DNA of 40,198 nucleotides, from contig JAUCBJ010002055.1 in the NCBI GenBank assembly GCA_032718475.1, forward strand, positions 1-40,198. The letters run 5' to 3'. This DNA is from Nemertoderma westbladi (Eukaryota > Xenacoelomorpha > Nemertodermatida > Nemertodermatidae). Below the pieces are notes generated by a model, which searched no databases, was not told the origin of the DNA, and worked only from the letters and a program-made list of their open reading frames with translations. How positions within the stretch are numbered: position 1 is the stretch's first letter; the number at the start of each line of letters is the position of its first letter. A program made the position numbers and the translations under genes. Positions 9,472-20,865 of the stretch are shown here, piece after piece.

Positions 9472-11415
9472 ACTACTAGTATCGGCATGCTGCATTGCAG
9501 CTGCATTTTTAAGAATGCTGTGCCGGCTTGTCAACAAAATTGCGCCGCCACAACTCCCTATCACCCATGACATTTGCTAGATCATCCGCATCTTCAAGGC
9601 CAGTGTCCTTTAAGATGCGTCTCAAGAAAGTCATGGGCTGTCCACCATGATTATTCACTCCATGAGGCTGCCAAAGTACAATATTATGCACTGGATGGTC
9701 CTCACGGCGAAAGCAATGTCCTGCAAAGCGGAGGCGATTTTGTTCTAGTGTCAAGCTTGGGGGAACCAATGAGACACCTCCAATGTTATATAGTGTCTGG
9801 TTGGAGATGTGTGCATTGTACTTGACACAATGAACCCGGCGTAGCATTCTTGTGAATGTGCCATCCAGAGATTTGGTGTCCTCAGCAGTTAGAGCCCAGC
9901 ATGCACTCCCATAGAGGAGTACTGGAACTACTGCTGCTCTAAATAATCGGACCTTAAGTTTCCGATTAATTCTCGGTGACTTCCAAATCCTGGAAAGCCT
10001 ATTCAAGGCTGCCCATGCCTTTCCCTTACGTATTCGAAGGTCCTCACCTAACTTCCGGATCCATGATCCCAGGTAACAGAAGTCGTCCACATGCTCAAGC
10101 ATACCATCCTTTGAGCTTATGCTCATCCGATCAGAGACTTGCTGAGAACTTTCAAAGTTAACTGTCAAAATTTTGGTATTTCTGGAGTTAATAAAAAGAC
10201 CAACACTAGAAGCAGCATGTTCTAATGAGCTGAGGAGCCGTTGGGCTCCCTCTAGTGATTCTGAGAGTACTCCTAAGTTATCGGCAAAGTCTAGATCAGT
10301 TAGGTACTTGGCAGGATTTCCTCGACTTCTGGAGCCAGAAGGTGGAGTTATCATCACCCCATCATCATTATGATGATCTAAGGACATGCGTAGAACATAG
10401 TCAACCACAATTATGAACAAGAATGGTGCAAGTGGTCTCCCTGGAGGACGCCCCATAACACTTCAAATGGTTCTGTGTCACCATCAACAGTAGACACAAA
10501 TGTTGTTGAACCATCGTATACTGATCTGATTGCTGCAATAATTTCATCAGGAATCCCATATAATGAAAGTATGCTGAACATACGTGAGCGGGAGACTGAA
10601 TCAAAGGCCTTGAAGAAGTCAACAAAGATAACAGCCAGATGCCTGTCTTTCTTTTTTGATAACTCTTTAATTATCCTTCTAAGTGCCAAAATAGGTTCCA
10701 TGGTCCCACAACCGTTACGGAACCCATTCTGATTTCCACGGAGCAGTCTCTCAATGGGATCGCTGATGCGATTTAATAGAATTGTATTGTATAGCTTTGT
10801 TGCAATCGAGATCAATGAGATTCCCCGAAAAGAACCATAGAGTGTTAGGTTGCCCTTCTTGGGAACTGGCACCAACTTATTTGTTTTCATTTCTTGTGGG
10901 ACTCTTGTTGTTCGGTACATGTCTACTATGATGGGATAGATGAGCTTTAAACACTCAGATATTTTAAAGACCTCAGGGGGAACACCATCTACTGGCACGA
11001 TTGGTCTTAATGCTCTTTGCAGCAGCCTTCACTTCTGCAAAGGAGATATCGCCAATGGGAATATCTGGGAATACAGACTCAGACACTTTTACTTCTATAA
11101 AGTTATCAGGCAATAAATACCCTGTCATTATTGAGGAGCTTTTCAAAGTGGGCCTTCCAACCATTGAGGCGATCGGCTGGTGATTCAGCCTTAACCTTCC
11201 TTGGTTGGCTTTTCCGCCCAGTAAGTAAGTTGATCGATTTCCATGCCTGGGATGATTGCCTGCTGTCGTCAGTATCATTGATGGCATCAACCTGTTGGTT
11301 TATTAGCTCCTGTAGATTAACAGAGTACTGCCTGTTCAGGGACCTAGATGCTTAACTGCATTCTTGGCCGCTGTAGTCTGTTTGAGTCGGGACTCTTTCT
11401 GCGCCTTATACAGTA
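9472..11415 (-). pseudogene. LINE copy C: longest copy, RT with upstream linker
   Basis: Minus-strand copy of the LINE family, read 11415 to 9472. It begins with a charged linker (YKAQKESRLKQTTAAKNA, about 11350-11410), continues with FAEVKAAAKSIKTNRA (about 10990-11050), then VDGVPPEVFK and the RT fingers and palm. A frameshift near 10993 and a 1-base deletion in motif B (near 10435) split it into three frames. Motif C reads FADN instead of FADD, so the second catalytic Asp is lost. The C-terminus (GDRELWRRNFVDKPAQHS) ends with the stop at 9509-9511. The 3' tail ends in TAGTAG. There is no endonuclease domain, so the copy is 5'-truncated. Confidence 0.93.
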
Positions 11416-11813
11416 GTATTTAGTATTGTAAGAAGCTAACTGTGTTGTTATTAATATTCCTTATAATTGTATATCTTTGCGGCTAAAATATTTTACTACT
11501 TTAATTATTTTATTAATTAATTAACCTATTTTTAATTGATTAATTGGCTATTTTAATTTCTATATATATACCCCTATATAAAACCGTATATATCTTTTAA
11601 GAAAGTGTAATAAAGAAGTATCCAAAAGTTTTAAAGTTTTAGCCACACAACCACGACGCCACTGCCTGCACAATTTTAGTTTAACAAAAAGTAATACTTA
11701 TGGAAATAATATATAGGCTATGTAGTCCATAATCCATGATCCATATATATCATAATCCATAATAGCAAGTGATAAACTTTTTTTATCAGGGATTAATTAC
11801 TGTAGAAATTAAA
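11416..11813. other. AT-rich spacer, nothing recognised
   Basis: Between the 5' end of LINE copy C and the transposase-like relic. It contains runs such as TATATATACCCCTATATA and repeated ATAATCCAT words. No open frame of note. Confidence 0.5.
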
Positions 11814-12391
11814 ATGGCCAATAAATCAAATGCACAACGTCAGGATGAGTTCCATGAACATCCTAAAGAGAGCTCCAAGAAACATGATCGTGAAAGAAAG
11901 GCCTCTGTGCAGAGTCTGCTATCACCAAGAGGTTTACTGGAACTGCGAAGTAAAACGAACGTAGTGAAATGTTGTCAAAATAAAAAAAAAATGGTGTATT
12001 TATGGTGGCCAGTTAGTCCTGTAAAATTGTAAATTCATTCTTATTCACGCCGTCAGTCATTGGGGAAAGATGTTGCTCGAGCCAAGCAGGCTTTGCCTGC
12101 CTAATAGCCCACGTAAACAGCAAGATGTTGTTGTTCGAAAGCTAGCTATCTACGGACCAAAAATCTTGTCAAGGAAAGAAAAGTTGATACCATTAATCGG
12201 CCATGGTTAGGTGTTCGTGTTATATTAAAAGTAAAGGAGCACTATCTATCCAACGAGATATCGTGACAGGCCCCAGGGAAAGCTGACGTTATGACAGTCC
12301 ATATCGATGGAGAGAAAGAATAGTTCTTACTTTATGGGAGGCATATGAAGATTATAAAGAAAACAACCTTCCATGGAGGATGATGATGTTA

Positions 12392-12899
12392 GGACAATTG
12401 CGACCTGGACAATTGCGACCGGGACAATTGCGACCCGGTCAATTGCGACCCATGATTTTAGAAAAAAGTGTTGGGTCGCAATTGACCGGGTCGCAATTGT
12501 CCGGGTCGCAATTGTCCAGGTCGCAATTGTCCGGGTCGCAATTGTCCGGATCCAGATAAAAAGCTGTAATGTATATCATTGATAAAATTGACAGTAAAAA
12601 ACGTCTAAATGAAGTATTAAACTGTTGTAAGTGTAATATTATATTATCTAAATTCTAGAACATGAATTTAATACATAAAATTAACATATTATTTAATACT
12701 TTAGAAAATTACTTTTCATTTTAAAAGACTGCAAAAACAAAATGGGTCGCAATTGTCCTTTACATTATCCGGACAATTGCGACCCGGACAATTGCCACCC
12801 ATAATTTTTATTTCAAAACATGGGTCGCAATTGACTGGGTCGCAATTGTCCGGGTCGCAATTGTGCGGGTCGCAATTGTCCGGGTCGCAATTGTCCGGA
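12392..12899. mobile_element. 0.5-kb element with inverted-minisatellite ends
   Basis: The left end (12392-12549) and right end (12743-12899) are arrays of a 15-17 bp unit, GGACAATTGCGACCC or its reverse complement. Each array is itself folded. In the left one, arms 12392-12452 and 12472-12532 are reverse complements over 61 bp with one mismatch, around a 19-bp AT-rich loop. Even a variant unit is mirrored. The element starts with GGACAATTGCGACC and ends with GGTCGCAATTGTCC, so the outer termini are inverted. The middle (12550-12740) is AT-rich without an ORF. It interrupts the transposase-like relic around it. No target duplication is obvious. Confidence 0.7.
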
Positions 12900-13060
12900 T
12901 TCTGAGGCTGATATAGGGTATTCTTTTTCCTGATAGGAGTAGAGAAAAATCTTAGTGAGAATGGAACCGCCAAGTTGATGAGTTTGATTGAACATGTGAA
13001 AATATCCGTTCCGGAATTGATGCACTGGTTTTTTTATTGAAACGTAAACAAGCGGCTTAT

Positions 13061-13204
13061 TACGACATGCAAGAAGGCTACAGAAAATTCAGATATAGCA
13101 CTGTTATTACGACATATGCAAGAAGGCTACAGAAAATTAAGATATAGCACTGTTATTACGACATATGCAAGAAGGCTACAGAAAATTCAGATATAGCACT
13201 GTTA
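13061..13204 (+). repeat. 47/49-bp tandem triplication within the relic gene
   Basis: Three units starting TACGACAT at 13061, 13108 and 13157. The first lacks an AT pair. They carry the coding segment for YYDMQEGYRKFRYST, so the triplication arose inside coding sequence and destroys the frame. Confidence 0.93.
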
Positions 13205-14173
13205 CAAGTCGATTTTCCAAATAATTTTTCTTGCAACTATCAAGACGAGGTGCAATCAGGCCATTGGAACACTACCCAAGTTACTTTATTTACTAGTGTT
13301 GGTTTTATTAAAGACAAAATTATAAATGCTGTTGAAATTTCTGACAAACGTGAACATGAGAAAAGTCCCTTTGCTGTTCTGTTGCAATAATAATTGATAA
13401 TCTGGAACTGCCAAACACTGTGAAAACAATTAGAGTCTGGAGTGATGTTCCAAGCTCGCAGTTCAAAAACAAATTCACGTTTGCATTTATAGCTGGTATT
13501 CTTCCCAAATTGTTTCCTAGTATTACTGTAACATGGAATTTCTTTGCCATCCTTCATGGCAAGGGCCCTTGTGACTCTGTTGGTGGTCGTGCAAAACACA
13601 TGGTGCAGCGAATAATAAATACAAGGTGTATGATTGTTAAAGATGTACCATCCTTTATTAAGGCCTTAGAAAAGTGCTGACACCACCGTCACCAAGACCA
13701 AAGCCATCTTAGTATACGACAAGGATATATCCAAATGGAACAATAAGTACCGGTATACTGCTGAGCTGAGTAGTGGGAAAATACAAAATTGAAACTAGTA
13801 AGGGTGATTGATTGTGATTGTGAAGAACAATGGTGTCTTCATCCCAGGTAAACTCCAACTATTTATGGTTGATATGACTCAAGTATCAATGATGGAAAAG
13901 TCAATTGGGTACAGTTGGAAATGGCCAGATAAAGAAATCATTTGTCTGTTTGGATCAGTCATGACAGCGAACGGTGAACAAACAAAAATAAATAGATGAG
14001 GAATGTACATGGTGATTGAACTAGATTCTATTTATGGGTTTGAATTCTATCCTAGCTCAAACGTCGATCGGAGGGGCCCCCCGCCCCAGGTTGTTTAGTA
14101 AGCATAGTGAATATATAGTCTGATTTGTTATTTTTTATGGCATATTATTATTATCGCTTGTATATATCACATC

Positions 14174-17100
14174 ATGGCTACTCCACCACCATTAACTGAA
14201 CCTAATAGTAGTCTAAGTCTTAGTAAACTTAAATTTGTCTCGTACAACAGCACAGGTTTTGCAGATAATAAAATTGACTTTTTGAAGGTGCTTTCGTTGG
14301 GGTCGGATATCATTTGTTTGCAGGAACATTTTATTTTAAAAGATAATAGTTATCGAATACGTTTTATTGTGCTATAGAACCTGCGGTCTATCGTAATAAG
14401 CAGCAACGTGGTCGTCCGGTAGGAGGACTATGTATATTTATTAAAAGAGAATTGATGAAATTTATTAATGTTAATACAGTAAAAACTGGTAATTATCGTT
14501 TGCAGGCTGTTCAGTTATGTTTGCCCGGTGAAAGTAACCCATTGCTTTTGTTAAATGCGTATTTTCCTGTTGATCCACAGTTACGTGATACAGTGTCAGA
14601 TGAACTCTTGATAATATTGAACGACATTCGTACAGTTTTAAATAACAACGGTTCGCCCTTTACATTGCTAGCGGGATCTGAATACCGATTTTGTGCGATC
14701 CACGGCACATGTTCGTACAGTACAATCAGTTTTCAATGAGATTGGTCTTGTAGACTTATGGGACTTCCACGAGGCAGATTATACATATATGTTTTGTGCC
14801 AACAACACTATAAGTACATCGTTAATTGATCGTTTTATGTGTTCGAGTACTACTCTTATTGATAATATGTCAGATTGTGGGGTTGCGCATTCGGGAGATA
14901 ATTTATCTAACCATAGCCCTATTTATGCACAATTTAATTACGTTCATATAAATTCTGTACCCGATGTATCAGACAACGTGAATAAACGGAAGCCTAATTT
15001 TCAAAAGGCAAATGATACAGAAAAGGAAAATTTTATTAGTTGTTTAAATAATTCACTCAGTAATCTTAATTTAGAATGTAGCCAGTGTAGCAATATTTTG
15101 TGTGACAACCCAGATCACACAATTGATTTAGAATGTTATTGTTTTGAGGTGTTAGATGCTATTGATAAAGCAGCATGTAATTGTTTACCGGTATCAGGTG
15201 CTTCAAATAATAAACAATGGCCGGGGTGGAATGATTATGTGAAGCCGTATAAAACGGAAGCCATGTTCTGGCATAATATGTGGTGTGCAGCTGGTAAACC
15301 AGATGCAAATAATGGTAATTTGTTTTATTTACGTTGTTCATCAAGAGCACAATATAAATATGCGGTACGACGTCTAAAAAAGTCGAGTGATACAGTAAAG
15401 AGAGATAAATTTTTACAAGCGTGCCTGGATAATAATAATGATATTTTTAGTATGATAAAGAATTTGCGTGGGCGTAAATGCGGTATGCTGAGCAACACCA
15501 TTGATGGAATTGCAGATGGTAAGGGGATTGCAGGTAATTTTGCATCGATTTACTCGAGGCTATTCAACCAGGAATATGGTACAGATAGTAATGCGCTAGA
15601 CCAGGAAATTATTGTTAAATTGAGCAGCTACTCCGTTCATGATTCAGATAAAATCACTCCAGAACTTGTCAGAGCAGCTATACTCAAACTGAAACATTCG
15701 AAATCTGATATTCTTTTTGATTTTAATTCCGATTGTCTGATTAATGGAGGAGAATTACTACACGCACACATTGCGACAATGTTCAATAGCTTCCTCATTC
15801 ATGGGTTTGTCCCTAAGTACCTTCTAACTTGTTCTCTTGTTCCATTGGTTAAAGACAATTTGGGTGATCTCAGTAAATCAAATAATTACCGGGCAATAGC
15901 GTTATCTTCACTCTTGTTCCATTGGTTAAAGGCAATTTGGGTGATCTCAGTAAATCAAATAATTACCGGGCAATAGCGTTATCTTCACTACTTATTAAGG
16001 TGTTTGAGTGGGTAATGCTACTTTCTCAAGGGGACAGAGTTCTTGTAGATGAACTTCAGTTTGGCTTTCAAAAAGGTTCGAGTACCACCAGCTGTACATG
16101 GACTGCTAAAGAAGTCATTTCGCATTATTCGCGGTTCTCAACCCCAGTCTATGGGTGTTTTCTTGATTTATCGAAAGCGTTCGATATGGTGGATTGGGTA
16201 ACATTATTTATGGAGTTACTAAAGAAAGGTTTTTCGGTTTTGTTTGTAAGGGTGCTTCTGTGGATGTACAAGGAACAGTCATGTTGTGTTAAATGGGGTA
16301 ACAATTTATCGGATCCTTTTTTGGTTTCGAATGGCGTCAGGCAGGGTTCGGTAGCCTCGCCGGTTCTTTTTTGTATCATTGTAGACAAACTGATTGTGGC
16401 TCTTCGTAAGTACAAGGTTGGTTGCAGTATCAGTTCAGTGTATTTCGGTGTATTGGCATAAGCCGATGACTTATTGTTATTATGTCCTACAATAGTTGGT
16501 CTACAATTTATGATCTCGATTTGTGAGGAATTCTCTTTGAAATACAAATTAAAATTCAGCCGCGATAGTGACCCAGCAAAAAGCAAATCAAAGTGTATCC
16601 TGTTTGTAAAACGTTGGTCTGAGCCTAGTAATAACGTTAAACTTGATGGAGTTAAGCTTCCGTGGGTTAAGAAGGCGATGCACCTTGGCAATGTTGTTGA
16701 TTATAACTGCAGCTTTGATCAAGACATGACTCGTAAGAGAGGACAATTTATAGGCAAATTATGGAGTTTACACCAGGAATTTTCATTCTCATATCCATCG
16801 TGTTTGTTTGAAATACAAAGAAGATATGCGATGTGTTTGTATGGTAGCAGTTTGTGGGATATCTGGTCGGATGGAGCGCAGCGTGTGGGCCGCGCGTGGA
16901 ATATTAATGTCCGTACAGTCTATAACCTTCCCTACAAAACTCATTGTTATATTGTGGAGGGTTTGTGTACTTTTCCGCATCCGATGTCAATGATTTGCAG
17001 CCGGTTTGTTTCTTTTTCACAGTCTCTCCTCAACAGCAATAAATTATGTGTCAGATTTCTCGCGAATGTCTCTCTGCCGGATTGTAGAACAGTCAGTGGG

Positions 17101-17316
17101 GTTAACTTCCGCCGCATTGGAAACTTTTGTCAAGAGTTGAACTTACTGAAGCTCATGTCCAAGCAGGTAGCATCAAGAAAGTGGTATAAAAACGGGGATC
17201 CGGGCGCTATTCAATTAATTAAAGAACTACTTAATTACCGCAATAATGAAATCGATATTTTGGGTTTTAACCGTGATGAGATCGATCTAATTATAAATTC
17301 AGTGTGTGGGGACTAG
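14174..17316 (+). pseudogene. Second LINE family: endonuclease plus RT, broken
   Basis: A jockey/CR1-like non-LTR ORF2 with an apurinic-type endonuclease followed by RT. The N-terminal frame from ATG 14174 holds LKFVSYNSTGFADNKIDFLK and SDIICLQEH, the start of the exo-endo-phosphatase fold. A frameshift near 14365 moves to YRNKQQRGRPVGGLCIFIKRE and LLLNAYFP. A second near 14680 moves to the LVDLWDFHEADYTYMF and SLIDRF end of the endonuclease. RT starts with NNYRAIALSSLL (15885). A 77-bp duplication (15834-15987) shifts frame again. Motif A is GCFLDLSKAFDMVDW (about 16156-16200), motif B NGVRQGSVASPVLF (about 16330), and motif C is interrupted by TAA at 16459-16461 directly before Ala-Asp-Asp. 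The C-terminal frame ends at 17316. At least four lesions; inactive. Confidence 0.92.
15834..15987 (+). repeat. 77-bp tandem duplication in LINE RT
   Basis: Copies at 15834-15910 and 15911-15987 begin CTCTTGTTCCATTGG and differ at one base (AAAGAC versus AAAGGC). Since 77 is not a multiple of three, the duplication is what separates the two RT reading frames. Confidence 0.96.
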
Positions 17317-17851
17317 TTATACGAATTTTTTCGCATTTTCTATTACGAATTTCTGTGTATATTATTGCTTATTATACTTAGGCCTAATTGTATTTGTTAA
17401 TTCTTTGTGCTAGTATTTACTCTGTTGTACATGTTTCTTACTATATAAACATTGTATGAAAATAATAATAATAATGGCGAGATTGAATTGCTATTCTATA
17501 GGTCTTGTATACTATAATTATTCATAGGCTTAATTTGAATAATTAGTAGACGTTTGTGTTGGTGTAGAAGTCAATATATTTTGTTGTGGCAGTTGTGGCA
17601 AGTCGGGTACAGACTGATCCGGTACGGAGAACAGTAGTCTTCGCTTGTAGAGAAGTGGAGTGATGCGATGAGCAGATGAGTGGGAATCACGAGGAAGAGG
17701 TGGGTCGATGGATCGAGGAAGGGAACACGACTACTTGAATGCGGGACCGGTGGGGCAACATCATTATAGAGTCCCAGTTTATCGATGGGAACAGGGTCTT
17801 GGAGAAGATTGATGGATTAGGGATGAAGTTGATCGATGGAATGCTGAGTGA
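17317..17851. other. LINE 3' region, (AAT)n run, then purine-rich leader
   Basis: No gene. 17459-17475 is a short (AAT)n run, possibly the LINE 3' tail. From about 17580 the sequence becomes richer in G and A and GC-neutral, similar in feel to the following BEL/Pao-like block, of which it may be the leader. No LTR end or primer-binding site could be identified. Confidence 0.4.
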
Positions 17852-18274
17852 ATGGATTCCGATGAAGTCGAAGTGAGTAGAGATGACCTTCAGGATGTGA
17901 GGAGGTTGAAGCGACCAACTGCTCGAATCAGCAGCTCAGATGCCAACGACCGGCGATGGTACGTGAGCATACTACTAGGGAGTATAACTCGCAAAAATTG
18001 TATTGAACACGAGAACAGCACAGATCAAATAATAGGCATCAGAATGATAGGCTGTAGGGCAAAAGTTGGGGATGCCAGCAAGGTGGAAGAAACAAGGGCC
18101 TTGCCATTAAACCCGGAGACAGCAGCTTATGTACCGGTAGGCAGAAATACGTGTGTTAGGCCTATACCTTTACCGGTGGAACAGCAAGATCGCCCATTGG
18201 GGTTTAACTATAGTGTTGGGGTAGATAGATATATTTACTGTAGTATACCAGCTAGGTTTATACTACCTAGCTGA
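17852..18274 (+). CDS. 140-codon ORF upstream of BEL/Pao gag, unrecognised
   Basis: An intact 140-residue frame starting MDSDEVEVSRDDLQDVRRLK. It is charged at the N-terminus and mixed afterwards, with no motif I recognise. It sits in the purine-rich stretch just before a BEL/Pao-like gag fragment, so it may be the leader or N-terminus of that element. It could also be chance. No function is proposed. Confidence 0.2.
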   Translation: MDSDEVEVSRDDLQDVRRLKRPTARISSSDANDRRWYVSILLGSITRKNCIEHENSTDQIIGIRMIGCRAKVGDASKVEETRALPLNPETAAYVPVGRNTCVRPIPLPVEQQDRPLGFNYSVGVDRYIYCSIPARFILPS

Positions 18275-18640
18275 CCTACCTTACCTATTTATGGTTAAGG
18301 TACTGCAGAACAATATAATAATATAAATACATAAAATGCAAATGCAAATAAATAACTGTAAAGTTAATACTGGATGGCAGTATTATAATAATAATGTGAA
18401 CAATTTGGTCGAAAATCAAATACAAATAGAAACAAAATAATCCGCAATATAATCCATAAAGTACAACGTATAATGTCAGACAAAATAATATGGAAAATCC
18501 ACGGATATATAAAGAGAGAGAAAATGCAAATATAAGTACGTGGACAGTAGATACCGATGTAAGGAAGGGTGCTGGTACAACAGGGGGCGAGCAATGTGAT
18601 GAGGCAAGGATATAAAGAAAATCCACAAAGTAGCTAACAC
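18275..18640. other. AT-rich stretch before gag fragment
   Basis: Rich in ATA/AAT words, with no supported frame. By position it may correspond to the low-complexity Asn-rich part seen before the second gag copy at 20.86-21.2 kb, but it is too degraded to translate. Confidence 0.35.
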
Positions 18641-18649
18641 AAGCAGAAT

Positions 18650-20235
18650 GTCTGAAATATCTGCAGATCTTTATGGTGGACCAGCATACGACATAGTGCG
18701 GTAACATCTGGGTATGGTGAGAGGATTTCTAGCTGCGTGGGAGGCTTTAGTTAGCGAGTATGGACATCCAGCAAATATAATACAACAAACATTAAAAACT
18801 ATAACAACAACATCAGTATCGGACAGTCCGACAAACAAAAATATTTGCAAATAAAATAAAGAAAGCACTCATTATACTAAAAACACTCGAAACACCATAT
18901 GAGTTAAACTCATTCCAAAATATCAGAATAGTAGTAGAGGCGTTACCAAAGTGGATTAGGAATAAGTGGAGAGAAGAAGCTATCAAAACGCGGGAGAGTA
19001 AAGGAACGGAACAAGGTCTGGAAGAACTATCGAGATACCTTCTTGAGTCACCAGGCGGAAGTAATAATGGATCCGATATATGGAGAAGAAAATCTGATCA
19101 AGCCTGTAAAAGTAGAGTATAAACCACGCATGGAGCATAATACAGGGAGCCTGATACAGAGGAAACAACAATTGCTGCGTATACAAGCATACAAAGAGAG
19201 AACAACAGTGTGATGAACCAGAGATACCAGTAACTCAGTGGATAGAGGCAGGACATATCAGACGGGAGCCCAATGGGGATATAAAGGAGAAGAGGGGAAG
19301 AAGGGAAGCAGGGGAGGGAGGATATCAGGGAAGAAGCATCAGTGTAAACTTCCAACAGCGAACTAAAGGAGGGGAGTCGAACGAGGGTAGGTTAAACGTA
19401 CCATACGACCCGCAATCGACATGTCAGATACATAACAAGGAAAACCACGATGCAGGAAACTGCCGAATGGAAGGCTCTACCACTACCCGAGAGACGCATT
19501 TATAAGATATGGCAAAGATTGCCCCATAATTGCGCGAAGGGAGGACATAGAGAATATGCCTGCACATTCGGTAAAAATGAAGATGGGAATGGACAGAATA
19601 ACAACATAGGGACGGCGGTGGGCAAGGAATACTGAATAAAAGAATACTGTGCTACTCGGGGTAGAACCTGTGAGGTACCTCCTAAGATTACAATATCGAA
19701 AACATATTTTCTGGATGGGAGAATGGAAATCTAGAACTGCACATGCACTGTTGTTTGGAGATCCGTCGCTTGAGCCATATGGCACATAGTTGTATGTTAT
19801 ACAATGGGATGGGGAGAAGTATCCCGATTAATCTTCAGCAAAGCCAGATCGACACCGGCAATCTCATTGGGGGTACTGAAGTTAGAGTTAATGGCGGCAC
19901 ACATAGGAGCGAGAGTAGCGGCTTACATTGTGGATGCTATGCCGACAGTCCAAGAAACTTTCTACTGGACAGATTCGATGGCAGTGATGGGATGATTAAC
20001 AAACGAGGAAACGAGACAACCACAACCCATATTTATTGTAAATAGATATAGAATAACGAATATCAACAACTGGAAACACTGCCAGGCAACCTGGAAGACC
20101 TATTGTCGAGAGGAGTAAGCCCTTTGCATCTTCAAGGAGAAGGAAAACTTCTGGCAACATTGCCCAAAGCTTCTGAACAACAAATAATTATGGCTGGAGA
20201 ACATCAAGGGAGATGATGTAGAGGAAGTCAAGGAG
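18650..20235 (+). pseudogene. BEL/Pao LTR element 1: gag and RNase H parts
   Basis: Plus-strand relic. Gag: YGGPAYDIV and FLAAWEALVSEYGHP (about 18670-18770), then EALPKWIRNKWREEAIKTRE and GLEELSRYLLES (about 18930-19055). Two Cys/His zinc-knuckle-like segments follow: CQIHNKENHDAGNC near 19420 and CAKGGHREYAC near 19540. Pol is represented only by the RNase H region: LKLELMAAHIGARVAAYI and FYWTDSMAVMG (about 19877-19995), with the acidic residues expected there, followed in other frames by FIVNRYRITN and NLEDLLSRGVSPLHLQ. The layout matches BEL/Pao proteins. Protease and most of RT are missing between gag and RNase H, and there are many stops and shifts. An old, internally deleted copy. Confidence 0.78.
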
Positions 20236-20832
20236 ATAGAAGAAGGTAGTAAAGAAACTTGGGTCGAAGTGGGCGGCATATACACCTCAATGTTAAGTGA
20301 AATAAAACCAAGGAAGTACATTGGGATACAAACCCTACAGATAGATTAATAGAATATAATTCTAGTTGGTACAAAACCAGGAAGTTTGTAGAGTATTATC
20401 GAGCATTCTGGGAATACTTAAGAAATAAAACCAAAGGTAGTAAAAGGTAATAAAACGTAGAAAACGTAAAAACGTAAACGTGTAAATTAGAATTCTGAAT
20501 CAGAGGAAAAATAGATGAGGAAAAGAGAAAGACATATACGAGGCCTATAACCAACTGTTGTTTCGGGATGATTCGGCATAAGTTATTTTCGTCCAATAAA
20601 CTTGTTTGACTAGGGGGGAGTACGTAATGCCTGAAGAATAAAAAATAAATCAGATTGGCAACCAAAAACAACAATGTTAGATTTAGTCTGCACTAAATCT
20701 AAGGGAAACAATCTCACTATTAAACCACTGTGGGGAGCTTAGGTGCAGTATAGTGTTGGTAGTAATGTATAACAATATGTGTATCCATGTAACTACAGAG
20801 AAAACCAGGTTTGGTAGCTGGACATTAATCCT
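20236..20832 (+). other. 3' part of element 1 with polypurine tract
   Basis: Purine-rich, no supported gene. At 20589-20620 the words GTCCAATAAA and TTGACTAGGGGGGAG are followed by TACGTAATGCC. A closely similar arrangement, GTCCAATAAA then TTGACT and a long G run, occurs at 32390-32429. The AGGGGGGAG run (20612-20620) is a plausible polypurine tract for plus-strand priming in an LTR element. LTR ends were not established. Confidence 0.35.

Positions 20833-20861
<29 letters not shown>
20833..20861 (+). repeat. Homopolymer G29
   Basis: A run of 29 G, preceded by ATCCT and followed by TTAAC. It is one of seven long G runs in the window. It directly precedes the Asn-rich gag leader. The length may be unreliable because such runs sequence poorly. 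Confidence 0.9.

Positions 20862-20865
<4 letters not shown>

Larger units (their letters stand above)
11814..13999 (+). pseudogene. Decayed transposase-like gene (HGKGPCD family)
   Basis: Pieces of one protein lie in order on the plus strand. 11814-12030 is a basic Ser/Lys-rich N-terminus. 12036-12375 includes RRQSLGKDVARAKQALP, INRPWLGVRVILKVKEHY and EAYEDYKENNLPW. 12945-13390 includes EHVKISVPELMHW, YYDMQEGYRKFRYST, then VDFPNNFSCNYQDEVQSGHW. 13420-13680 includes IRVWSDVPSSQFKNKF and WNFFAILHGKGPCDSVGG. 13808-13999 includes SWKWPDKEI. The Gln-Phe-Lys-Asn and HGKGPCD motifs recur in poorly named transposon-linked proteins of many invertebrates and fish; I cannot name the superfamily with certainty. 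Frameshifts, stops, a 0.5-kb inserted repeat (12392-12899) and a local triplication (13061-13204) make it non-functional. Confidence 0.65.
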
